Source: Crateriforma conspicua (GTDB lineage Bacteria > Planctomycetota > Planctomycetia > Pirellulales > Pirellulaceae). Taken from it: DNA of 64,000 nucleotides. The stretch is from contig NZ_CP036319.1 of the NCBI RefSeq assembly GCF_007752935.1, positions 5,560,501 through 5,624,500 on the forward strand, written 5' to 3'. The notes below the pieces were generated by a model, which saw only the letters and a program-made list of their open reading frames with translations, was not told the origin of the DNA and made no database searches. Positions 56,519 through 64,000 of the stretch are shown in pieces; position 1 is the first letter of the stretch; the number at the start of each line of letters is the position of its first letter. The position numbers and the translations under genes are program-made.

Positions 56519-57388
56519 TTGCAGAGTTGCTTCGGCGTCTTGGAGCGTCGGGCTTGCAGAACGCTCGGCCAATCGCGAAGTAGCCAACGATACCGGCCAA
56601 ACACAAAAGAAGACGAACCACGTCTGGTTGCTCGAATACTGGAACTCGTCCGCGAGTTTCCTCGCTATGGCTATCGACGCATCACTCGTCTTCTGCGGCA
56701 GGAAGGCTGGCGTGTGAACTTCAAACGAATCCACCGACTCTGGAAACAACAAGGTCTCAAGGTGCCGGTCAAAAAGGCGAAAAAGCGACGATTGGGCAAC
56801 TCCGAAGGCGGCGTCATTCGTCGATCGGCCGAGTACCCCAATCACGTTTGGTCGGTCGACTTCATCTTTGATCGAACCGAAGACGGTCGCTCGTTGAAGA
56901 TCCTCTCTCTGATCGACGAGTTCACTCGTGAGTGCATTGCACTGGAAGTGGGTCGAAAGTTCACCGGCGACGATTTGGTGGCGCTGTTGAGCGACTTATT
57001 CGTCAGCCGCGGCATCCCGTCGTTCATCCGCAGCGACAATGGCCCGGAGTTCATCAGCAAGGCGGTCCGCTCCTTTCTGGACTTCATTGAGGTGGGGACT
57101 TCCTACATCGAACCGGGCAGTCCCTGGCAGAACGGCTACGTCGAAAGCTTCCACAGCAGGCTTCGCGATGAGTGTTTATCGTGCGAGCTGTTCAGCAGCT
57201 TGTCCGAGGCACAGTCGATCATTGAGTCATGGCGTCAAACGTACAACCATCGACGTCCGCACAGCGGCATCGGTGGAATGGCCCCAGCAGATTTTGCTTC
57301 ACAGTGGGCTACTTCCGCTTCGTTCGCTGCGCTCCCTTCGCGGAAGCAGCCCACTGTGGAATCGTTTAACCAACCCGTACTCTCATAA
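56519..57388 (+). CDS. IS3-family transposase OrfB (DDE catalytic subunit)
   Basis: The protein has 289 residues from the first ATG, but the frame is open upstream to about 56474 and adds GKLLSPTRRREAACKL, matching the usual start of IS407-type OrfB. It is therefore probably made by -1 frameshifting from OrfA as OrfAB. The DDE triad is visible: Asp in VWSVDFIFD, Asp in FIRSDNGPEF and Glu in NGYVESFHSRLRDECL, with the HHRRPHSGIGG-type C-terminal motif present as YNHRRPHSGIGG. Integrase core length is normal. The gene is intact, unlike the remnant near 47 kb. Confidence 0.93.
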   Translation: MQSCFGVLERRACRTLGQSRSSQRYRPNTKEDEPRLVARILELVREFPRYGYRRITRLLRQEGWRVNFKRIHRLWKQQGLKVPVKKAKKRRLGNSEGGVIRRSAEYPNHVWSVDFIFDRTEDGRSLKILSLIDEFTRECIALEVGRKFTGDDLVALLSDLFVSRGIPSFIRSDNGPEFISKAVRSFLDFIEVGTSYIEPGSPWQNGYVESFHSRLRDECLSCELFSSLSEAQSIIESWRQTYNHRRPHSGIGGMAPADFASQWATSASFAALPSRKQPTVESFNQPVLS

Positions 57389-58663
57389 CCATGGATCAGG
57401 AAATGGGGGCATTCCACTACCTTTGAGTGCCCCGAATGCGGAAAGCCGTGTGCAGTTTATGACCGCACCGGCAGGCGTCGTTGGAGACATCTGGACACAA
57501 TGCAATTTTGGACAATCCGGCACGCCCAACCTCCTCGCGTGAAATAATCCCAACACGGAGTCAAGCAACCGCGTTTACCTTGGGCAGCGAAGAACAGTCA
57601 GTTCACGATCTTGCATTTACGATTCGCGATTGATGTCCTCTTGGTAAGCCAGACTGTCAGGGGCGCACAGAGCATCCTGCGAACGAGTTGGGTCGAAACC
57701 TGGCACATCCTTGAAAAGGCGGTCGCCCGTGGCAAGGCACGTAAGACTCGAGAGCCGATGCTTCGAATCGGGATCGACGAGAAGACATTCCGCAAAGGGC
57801 AGAACTACATCACACTGATCTACGATCTCGACCGCAGCACCGTCGAGGCAATCTCCGACGGAAATGACACCGAGAGTGGCAACGCCTGCCTTTCCTCAGC
57901 TTTCTCCGCGGCAACGCGAGTCGGTAGAGACCATCGCGATGGATAGGAGTGCAGCCTTCGCCAAAAGTGCCAAGAGGAATACCCCTCCGGCCGAGACCAA
58001 CATCGTTCACGATCGCTTCCATGTCATGAAGTTGGCAGGTGAAGCAGTCGACAAGATTCGTCGGGGCGAACACCGTCAATTTAGACAATAAGGTGACGCT
58101 CGCTTGACCGGTACTCGCTTTCCTTGGCTGACCAACCAGGAGAACCTGACAGAGGACCAAAAAGCACGACCTTGTCGGGTCTACAAGCAGGAACTCGAGA
58201 CTGGAAAGGCGTGGGCATACAGAGAAATACTTCGGGACCTTTGGCGCAACGAAAGCGTCGAAACTGCAACGGAGATTTTCTGTCATAGGTATCGACGCGT
58301 CATCAATACGAAATTGGATCCGCTGAAAAAGGTTGCCCGAACCATCAAGAACGTTTTACCAACGTCATGAGCTACTGCATGAACGAGATCACCAACGCCG
58401 TCACCGCAGGGATCAACAGCAAGAACATGTCGATCAAACGCCTCGCTGGCGGTTACCGCAATCGTGTAATTTTCAGACCATCAATCCATCTCTACTGCGG
58501 CGGACTCGATCTCTACCCACAATAAACGCAGTTACACCTGAAAAAAGCTCTAGTCGTTACGCGCCGTTTTCAAAACGTTCATTTTCTGTACGGCAAATTT
58601 CTTGTAACGCTACAAACGCTTAGTCGACGCTTGTTCTGTGAACCGTTGCAAGTGATATCGTGA

Positions 58664-59764
58664 ATGGTCGCCCTAGAAAGTAGTCGTATCATGCAAACGC
58701 AATACAGCTCCAAAATAACCATTATCGTTGTTTATGTCGGAAAGCTCCCGCAGCTATTTCCTTTTTGGTTACGTTCATGCGAGTTCAACCCTTCTATTGA
58801 ATGGATTGTCTTCACGGACGACAAAACGGAATACAAATTCCCCCCCAACGTTCACAGAGAACTTATCACTTTCGATCAGTTGAAGCTGCGTTTTCAAAAA
58901 ATCTTTCCCTTCAAAATATCACTCGACCATCCTTACAAGCTATGTGACTTCAAACCTGTCTTTGGACTTGCCTTCGAAGACTATCTCGTCAATTCTGATT
59001 TTTGGGGACACACGGATGTTGATCTTCTTTACGGGAATATCCGACAGTACTTTACCGATTCCGTTCTTGATAGCCACGACAAATGTTTGGGATTTGGGCA
59101 TTTGGCACTTTTTCGCAATGCGACAATCGTCAATGAGGCGATAGTTGGTCGGCCGGATTATGGTGGTTGCTCGCGTGAGTATCGTCGAGATTACTTGGGA
59201 CCATTGGAGTCGCGTCACCGCGATCAGTGGGAGCTCAACCTCAGCAGATGGGAGAGCACCAAAGCGTCGATCGCTGAAACGGTGTTTTCCACAGAAGATG
59301 GCTACGCATTTGATGAGTGGAGCCTGAAACGTTACGGTGTCAACGATCTGTTACTTGATAGCGGGCTTTCGCTTTTTGATGAACGGCCATTTGCCAATAT
59401 CCATATTCCGAAAGGACATTTTGAACTGTCCAGGTTTACCCATCTTCCTGAACAGCATCCAACTAGCCGTTCGGTTTTTTCCTTCGATCGTGGACGGTTG
59501 CAACGACACAGAATTGCCCAAGATAGGATTATTGAGACTGAGTTGCTATATTTGCACCTTCAGAAACGCCCGATGGGGCTAAGCGTATCGCCTGAGCAGA
59601 TCGATCGATTCCTGGTTGTACCCAACCAAATTGTCGAACTCCCAGGGGAACTAAATGACGATAGGATCCGTCGGCTGGGACGTCCACGTTTCTTCTATCC
59701 ATACTTTTTTCGATTCAAATACGAGAATTCGAGGAAGAAGATCGGAAGGGCGATGAAGCGGTGA
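58664..59764 (+). CDS. DUF6625-like protein, probable glycosyltransferase
   Basis: The protein has 366 residues (357 if it starts at the ATG at 58691). The N-terminal half resembles GT-A glycosyltransferases of the DUF6625 type: ITIIVVYVGKLPQLFPFWLRSC, IEWIVFTDDKTEY, then DHPYKLCDFKPVFGLAFEDYL and FWGHTDVDLLYGNIR, in which DVD is the expected metal/sugar-nucleotide motif. The C-terminal region is less conserved. It would be cytosolic and add a sugar or modify an acceptor in the polysaccharide cluster; the substrate is unknown. It overlaps the next gene by GTGA. Composition is AT-richer than the chromosome to the left. Confidence 0.68.
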   Translation: MVALESSRIMQTQYSSKITIIVVYVGKLPQLFPFWLRSCEFNPSIEWIVFTDDKTEYKFPPNVHRELITFDQLKLRFQKIFPFKISLDHPYKLCDFKPVFGLAFEDYLVNSDFWGHTDVDLLYGNIRQYFTDSVLDSHDKCLGFGHLALFRNATIVNEAIVGRPDYGGCSREYRRDYLGPLESRHRDQWELNLSRWESTKASIAETVFSTEDGYAFDEWSLKRYGVNDLLLDSGLSLFDERPFANIHIPKGHFELSRFTHLPEQHPTSRSVFSFDRGRLQRHRIAQDRIIETELLYLHLQKRPMGLSVSPEQIDRFLVVPNQIVELPGELNDDRIRRLGRPRFFYPYFFRFKYENSRKKIGRAMKR

Positions 59765-61128
59765 GCCCATTGGCGGATGCCGTAGTGAAGGCCAATTCCC
59801 CCACCATCCAAGAATTGCCTGGTCGAACCGAGGAGTCCATACCTCGCTCAAACCGCTCGTATCGAACGAGCTTGCGTACTGGATTTCAGTGGACGTTCAT
59901 AGGCAATTCCGTTTACGCTGCCTCTCAATGGGGAATTCTTGCGGTTTTAAATAAGGTAGGGTCCACCGAAGCAGCCGGGTTGTTTCTATTAGCGCATGCC
60001 ATTGTTTCACCCGCTGCTCTATTTTTTAACTTTAATTTCCGTGTTGTCTGGGTAACGGACGCTGCTGCAAACATACGGTTTGGAGAATTCGTGTGTGCAA
60101 GATTAGTCTATAGCGTGCTTCTGTTGGTTTTCGTTGTCGCTATCGGGCTGATAATGCCAGATGCAAACACAAGCATCGTTTTATCTCTTGTCGCAATGGG
60201 AATAGCTGCAGCTGGACTGTCAATTTCAGATTTGTTCTGTGGGCTATTTCAAAAACAGGAACGTCTCGATTTATCCGCGCGAACCACCATGTTTCGGGGA
60301 ATCCTTAATTTTGGCTCCTTCGCATGCACATTTTGCTCAACTCGAAATGTCGTCGCGTCGATCGCAGCGATGGGAATCGCTCGGATCTTCCTTGTACTCT
60401 TTCATGATTTACCTCTTGCGAATTCGCTTTTTGGACAACAACGCACTTGGCGACCCAATCCCGAATTTGGGCTCAAATTTTCCTGGGAATCGACACGCAC
60501 ATTGACGTGCATAGGCCTCCCACTGGGGATCAATGCGATAGCTGGCTCGCTAACACCGCAGATCCCCAGACTCATACTAAACTACCAAAATGGACTGGAA
60601 GCTCTCGGTGTTTTTGGTTCGATCTCTCAGGTAATTGCAATCGGTTCCATGGTGATAACAGCCCTAGGAACCGTATTTATGCCGCGACTGTCTAAAGCTC
60701 ATCAAAAAGGTGACGTCAAGCAGTTTGTATATTTGACGTTTTGGTCGATTGCCGTAGCTATCGCTATTGGAACTACTGCGGTCTGCGTCTCTTCGCTCAT
60801 TGGGGAGAGATTATTGCGATTGCTCTACACACCAGAGTATTCGCAATATCAGTCTGTACTCGTGATTTGCATGTTGGCGGCGACGGGCTCTTTTGCTGGG
60901 TGTATTTGCGGCATGATCATCGCTTCGGCACGCCGTTTTTCGCTAGTACTCGTTGCCTCACTCTCGCAGTGCTCTATGGCACTGATTGCGGCATTGCTTT
61001 TCATACCAAGATTCGGCTTGCATGGTGCTGCATACTCACTGGTGGTCAGCAATATCATCATGTGCATTCTGTATGCGGTATTTCTTGCCAGTGTGGTGAG
61101 GGACTTGCGTCACGCGGCAGTTTCATGA
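59761..61128 (+). CDS. Polysaccharide flippase (Wzx/MATE-like)
   Basis: The protein has 455 residues with about 12 to 14 hydrophobic segments after a polar N-terminus of 40 residues. The layout and segments such as LGVFGSISQVIAIGSMVITALGTVFMPRLSKAH fit the Wzx/PST family that moves lipid-linked sugar units across the inner membrane. The start is GTG at 59761, overlapping the previous stop. The stop overlaps the acyltransferase start (ATGA). With the polymerase two genes later it forms a Wzx/Wzy-type surface polysaccharide set. Confidence 0.87.
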   Translation: MSPLADAVVKANSPTIQELPGRTEESIPRSNRSYRTSLRTGFQWTFIGNSVYAASQWGILAVLNKVGSTEAAGLFLLAHAIVSPAALFFNFNFRVVWVTDAAANIRFGEFVCARLVYSVLLLVFVVAIGLIMPDANTSIVLSLVAMGIAAAGLSISDLFCGLFQKQERLDLSARTTMFRGILNFGSFACTFCSTRNVVASIAAMGIARIFLVLFHDLPLANSLFGQQRTWRPNPEFGLKFSWESTRTLTCIGLPLGINAIAGSLTPQIPRLILNYQNGLEALGVFGSISQVIAIGSMVITALGTVFMPRLSKAHQKGDVKQFVYLTFWSIAVAIAIGTTAVCVSSLIGERLLRLLYTPEYSQYQSVLVICMLAATGSFAGCICGMIIASARRFSLVLVASLSQCSMALIAALLFIPRFGLHGAAYSLVVSNIIMCILYAVFLASVVRDLRHAAVS

Positions 61129-61709
61129 TTGACGACTTAAAAGAAGACTTTTTGCGAGTTCGGAGGAAATTCTCCAGTCGCATACCGCTGGTGACTCTCG
61201 CTGCGGTCTCGGCCTCCGTTCTATTTCTACCGCAATTGCGAACCGTGTTTCTCTATCGATTGGCTAGATGGTTTCGAACGCATCGCTTGAGTATTCTGGC
61301 GAGATTGTTTGACATCCTCAATCTCCAATTGTGTTTCTGTGAAATTAGTTCAGCAGCAGAAATTGGTCCGGGATTAGAAATTGCGCACGTGGGCGCGATC
61401 ACCATTGGCGGTGGAACGAGACTGGGACGTCGATGCGTGATATTTCAGGGAGTTCTTATCGGCAATAGCTTTAATCATCTAGGAATCAAGAAAAACGCCG
61501 ATGGTCGTCACCAGCCCGTAATTGGAGACCAGGTTGTAGTGGGAGCGGGTGCGAAAATCCTCGGCCCTGTTTGCATCGGCTCCAACGTCATTGTCGGGGC
61601 CAATTCCGTGGTGGTTTCGGACATTAGTCCTGGAAGCGTCGCGGTGGGGATACCGGCTCGCACGATTCCCGGTGACGCTGAGCGAATTCCAGCAATAATA
61701 ATAGACTGA
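61125..61709 (+). CDS. Serine-acetyltransferase-like hexapeptide acyltransferase
   Basis: The protein has 194 residues. The N-terminal helical part contains LFLPQLRTVFLYRLARWFRTH, and from about residue 80 a left-handed beta-helix is evident from hexapeptide repeats (ISSAAEIGPGLEIAHVGAITIG; PVIGDQVVVGAGAKILGPV; NVIVGANSVVVSDI; GSVAVGIPAR). The His in IAHVGAI is the likely catalytic residue. Sequence type is CysE-related, but the polysaccharide context suggests O-acetylation of a sugar. Start ATG at 61125 overlaps the flippase stop. Confidence 0.83.
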   Translation: MIDDLKEDFLRVRRKFSSRIPLVTLAAVSASVLFLPQLRTVFLYRLARWFRTHRLSILARLFDILNLQLCFCEISSAAEIGPGLEIAHVGAITIGGGTRLGRRCVIFQGVLIGNSFNHLGIKKNADGRHQPVIGDQVVVGAGAKILGPVCIGSNVIVGANSVVVSDISPGSVAVGIPARTIPGDAERIPAIIID

Positions 61710-61723
61710 TAAGAACAATCGCG

Positions 61724-63226
61724 TTGAATCTTTTGTTTCGAATATCGATTGGGTGGACATTCTGCCTGCTAGCTTTAGGGTCGGCACTTCTGTTTTTCGA
61801 AGAGTGCCACCATTGGTACGTGCTTCCCCTAACCCTTTGTGGGCTGCTAGTATCTCCAGACGCGGTGGCCTGGTTTGCACGCGAGGGAGATTCCCTTGAC
61901 CTATACAATGTGACAGGATTATTTGGTGTAATCTTTTTTTTTCTGATCCCTGTCTTCAGCATTCCGTTCGGTCCAAGGCTTGCGTTTATTTTTGATCAGC
62001 CGGAAGACTACAGACCTTGGATTGGGATGGTTGCATCATTCAATGCTCTAGGGCTTCTAGCCTACTATTCAGCACGGGCGTTGACGGACCTTGCCAAACC
62101 GGGGAGGGGAAAGTCCTGGCAAGTTTGCCCGGAGCGCTTTTTTGTTGTGGCCCCGTTGCTACTATCATTATCTTTGGCTGCACAAGCATTGTTCCTGGTG
62201 CGAGTCGGCGGTTTGGGTGCAGTTGTAACCAAGGAAGCCAACCTCAGTGGAATGGGAATTCTATTCCTTTTCTCCGAATCATTTCCCTATTTGCTTTTTG
62301 TTTCAATCGTTTTATACTTTCGAATCGATGGCCGGAAGATACCCTCTGGAATATTGCTTGGGCTATTCCTTGCAACGATTTTGCTGATGTTTGCATTCGG
62401 TGGACTACGAGGCAGTCGGAGCAACTTTTTGGCTGGCGTGATCTCAATTGCAACGTTGATGCACTACACACAGCAGCGTATAAGGCGGCGTTGGCTAATC
62501 ATGAGTGCAATTCCCATCTTTGCATTCCTGGTCGTTTATGGTGTTTACAAGAGCCTAAGACACAAAATCGTTGAAGTTGAATCACTTGAAGAGTTTTCTG
62601 AAGTATCGTCCACACATAATCGAACGTGGCAGGGAATGATCATCGGCGACATTGGTCGATCGAGTATCGAAGCCTATACACTATATAAACTATCAACAGG
62701 AGACGACTACGAATATGCGAAGGGAAGCACTTACCTTGCCGCAGTAACATTGCTGGCGCCAAGGTCGCTCAGGCCACCGCTGCGGACTAGTACGATCGCC
62801 GGCACAGACTTGCTATATGGGATGGGAAGCTACACAGGCTACGGCAAGGGAGCTGTTCGATCAACACGGATCTTCGGGGTTGCAGGTGAAGCGATGCTGA
62901 ATTTCGGACCTTGGTTCATTCCCGTTGCATTTTTCCTTGTGGGGATCGTCATGTCTAGGTCGAGAGCCTTTGTTCGCAATACACCTTTGTGTGACATGCG
63001 TTTTCTAGCCTATCCCTTCGTCTTTCGAGTTCTATTAACTATTTGGATGCTTGATCAAGCGAATGTAGTGTTTGCGTTGTTCAAGAATGGCGCCTTTCCG
63101 CTACTTTTTGTTATCCTGGTGTCAAGACGGCAGGCGTTGACCAACCACGGGATCCATACGACCTTTTCAGGTCCGTCAAACGCTGGACTGACCGAACCGC
63201 TTAAGCTTGAAGGCCAGTTAAATTAG
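61724..63226 (+). CDS. O-antigen/exopolysaccharide polymerase-like membrane protein (Wzy type)
   Basis: The protein has 500 residues with about 11 to 12 hydrophobic segments and a large polar loop near 290-390 (about YGVYKSLRHKIVEVESLEEF to SYTGYGKGAVRSTRIFGVAGEA). Sequence identity in Wzy proteins is weak, so the call rests on topology, the extracytoplasmic loop, and location between an acyltransferase and a glycosyltransferase in a flippase-containing cluster. The start codon is TTG at 61724, 15 bases after the acyltransferase stop. No closer family is recognised. Confidence 0.68.
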   Translation: MNLLFRISIGWTFCLLALGSALLFFEECHHWYVLPLTLCGLLVSPDAVAWFAREGDSLDLYNVTGLFGVIFFFLIPVFSIPFGPRLAFIFDQPEDYRPWIGMVASFNALGLLAYYSARALTDLAKPGRGKSWQVCPERFFVVAPLLLSLSLAAQALFLVRVGGLGAVVTKEANLSGMGILFLFSESFPYLLFVSIVLYFRIDGRKIPSGILLGLFLATILLMFAFGGLRGSRSNFLAGVISIATLMHYTQQRIRRRWLIMSAIPIFAFLVVYGVYKSLRHKIVEVESLEEFSEVSSTHNRTWQGMIIGDIGRSSIEAYTLYKLSTGDDYEYAKGSTYLAAVTLLAPRSLRPPLRTSTIAGTDLLYGMGSYTGYGKGAVRSTRIFGVAGEAMLNFGPWFIPVAFFLVGIVMSRSRAFVRNTPLCDMRFLAYPFVFRVLLTIWMLDQANVVFALFKNGAFPLLFVILVSRRQALTNHGIHTTFSGPSNAGLTEPLKLEGQLN

Positions 63227-63303
63227 TGCGCTTCGTTTCTCGGAGTTTCGAAAATCAAGTTCTTCTCATCACCCTCAAAGAGTGCGCTGTAAGCAATCTA
63301 AAA

Positions 63304-64000
63304 ATGAAATATCATGGCAATCTGCTCTTCGTCGCCGACTCGGTCTACACAAAGCATGAGAATGAAATCTTTGGGCTTCGCGTCTTCGGCCGAGAGTTCT
63401 TCGATGCATACTTAAAGGTTTTTGACACTGTAACAATCTGTGCTCGAGTTCAGCAAGTGGATCAACGTCCAAAGGATCTACCGCGGACCGACAGCGAACG
63501 AATTCGTTTTGTCGGCCTGCCCAACGTCCATGGCATTAGATGGTTGCTCGGATGTGACACTAGAATTCGGTCCTCCATCTCGACTGCTGCCGAAAAGGCC
63601 GATGCATTAGTTTCACGCGTTCCGTCGACTACGGGGTTCATTGCATATCATGCTGCGAAGAAGTTGCGTAAGCCATTTTTGGCTGAGGTTGTCGGCGATC
63701 CCCTGGACTCGATCTCGAACTATGGAAAAGGGCCAGCGTTTCAGGCACTCGGGTGGATTTACTATCTGCGGTTCAAACGGTTCATGAAACAACAGAAACT
63801 GGCATCTTACGTCAGTCGGAGAATTCTCGGTGTGCGTTATCCGGCTGCCGACGATGCTCTAGTCGAGGAATACAGTTCGGTCAGACTATCCGCAGATAGA
63901 CTGCTTCAATCAAAAGCTTATGATGCCCCCCCAAAGACTCTGCAGGTCCTCTGTTTACTCAGTTTTCTGGGTTACAAACGTCACATCGACTTGATACACG
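63304..64000 (+). CDS. Glycosyltransferase family 4-like protein, partial (C-terminus outside window)
   Basis: An open frame of 232 codons runs off the right edge. The N-terminal GT-B domain reads LLFVADSVYTKHENEIFG at the start, then ADALVSRVPSTTGFIAYHAAKKLRKPFLAEVVGDP, matching the acceptor-side pattern of GT4 enzymes. The last visible part, TLQVLCLLSFLGYKRHIDLI, would be the first strand of the donor-binding domain (compare LISVGRLVPEKGIDLLI). ATG at 63304 is the first good start. It continues the AT-richer polysaccharide gene cluster and probably adds one sugar to the repeat unit. Confidence 0.75.
   Translation, partial: MKYHGNLLFVADSVYTKHENEIFGLRVFGREFFDAYLKVFDTVTICARVQQVDQRPKDLPRTDSERIRFVGLPNVHGIRWLLGCDTRIRSSISTAAEKADALVSRVPSTTGFIAYHAAKKLRKPFLAEVVGDPLDSISNYGKGPAFQALGWIYYLRFKRFMKQQKLASYVSRRILGVRYPAADDALVEEYSSVRLSADRLLQSKAYDAPPKTLQVLCLLSFLGYKRHIDLIH

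Larger units (their letters stand above)
56128..57416 (+). mobile_element. Complete IS3-family (IS407-like) insertion sequence
   Basis: The 1289-base element has imperfect terminal inverted repeats (left TGGCGTGCTCCCCAAAAACT; right, reverse complemented, TGGAATGCCCCCATTTCCTG) that continue into a shared CC-ATG-GTTATGAGAGT-like stretch. A 4-bp direct repeat CTAC flanks it (56124-56127 and 57417-57420), the target-site duplication size of the IS407 subgroup. It encodes OrfA and OrfB in overlapping frames with a slippery heptamer. It is inserted in an ISL3-type transposase pseudogene. All parts look intact, so it may be mobile. Confidence 0.9.
56030..58524 (+). pseudogene. ISL3-family transposase pseudogene, split by an IS3 element
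   Basis: The left part (56034-56127) reads LGLEDTWFVAHVMLSTESSK, an ISL3 N-terminus. After the IS3 insertion it resumes at 57417 with FECPECGKPCAVYDRTGRRR and RWRHLDTMQFWTIRHAQPPR (zinc-ribbon region). Then come IGIDEKTFRKGQNYITLIYD (57770 region), HDRFHVMKLAGEAVDKIRRG, TRFPWLTNQENLTEDQKAR, LDPLKKVARTIKN, and finally NEITNAVTAGINSKN with YCGGLDLYPQ ending at 58524. These segments lie in different frames separated by stops, so the gene was dead by accumulated frameshifts. The outer ends of the element are not certain; GGTGAA-type sequence near 55970 and GTTACACCTGAAAAAAG near 58530 are candidates. Confidence 0.78.

Overview
The window looks like a chromosomal segment of a marine planctomycete of the Rhodopirellula/Pirellulaceae type. 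The grounds are a GC-rich genome with few long operons, an exosortase/EpsI/tyrosine-kinase exopolysaccharide locus, a CehA/McbA-type exported PHP hydrolase, a futalosine-type menaquinone cluster, an Mla-type lipid transport operon, and very large flagellins and FliD. The assignment is inference from gene content and style; no marker gene such as 16S rRNA is present.

Layout. 1-5.8 kb: the end of a Cys/His-rich exported protein, a zinc-type CDF exporter, and a leftward MCE/Mla operon (permease, ATPase-like subunit, MlaD, TPR lipoprotein). 5.9-15.0 kb: the complete leftward F1Fo ATP synthase operon (atpZ-like, atpI-like, B, E, F, H, A, a DUF4870 gene, G, D, C) closed by a strong terminator. 15.3-22 kb: single housekeeping and unknown genes (DUF4912 protein, EEP phosphodiesterase, HEAT protein, PhyH dioxygenase, metF, TraB-family protein). 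22.1-31.7 kb: a flagellar filament block (two giant flagellin genes, fliD, fliS). 32.2-38 kb: an Omp85/BamA system encoded as two separate proteins, then a PHP hydrolase. 38-46.1 kb: dinB, a HAD phosphatase, menaquinone genes (ubiE/menG, ubiX, ubiA/mqnP, mqnE) and pabB.

At 46.25 kb a tRNA-Lys(CUU) with its terminator marks an abrupt change. To its right lie broken genes and transposon debris: a Fic/IS3 chimera, an IS3 remnant, an ABM monooxygenase, and about 1.3 kb without a convincing gene. Then comes an exopolysaccharide locus: exosortase, chain-length/BY-kinase protein, EpsI-like protein, CapD-type dehydratase, and a decayed nucleotide-sugar dehydrogenase. Next is an ISL3-family pseudogene that was itself hit by an intact IS3-family element (4-bp target duplication). 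The last part is a visibly AT-richer set of surface polysaccharide genes (DUF6625 protein, flippase, acyltransferase, polymerase, glycosyltransferase running off the window).

The most unusual points are: an Omp85 assembly factor split into a five-POTRA exported protein and a lipoprotein-type beta-barrel protein with coupled genes; an Mla ATPase subunit in which every nucleotide-binding motif is degenerate; two equal-length 936-residue flagellins whose central parts are almost identical in DNA while their ends diverge; a b-subunit of ATP synthase with a signal peptide and His/Asp-rich extension; and the nested, decayed right-hand island.
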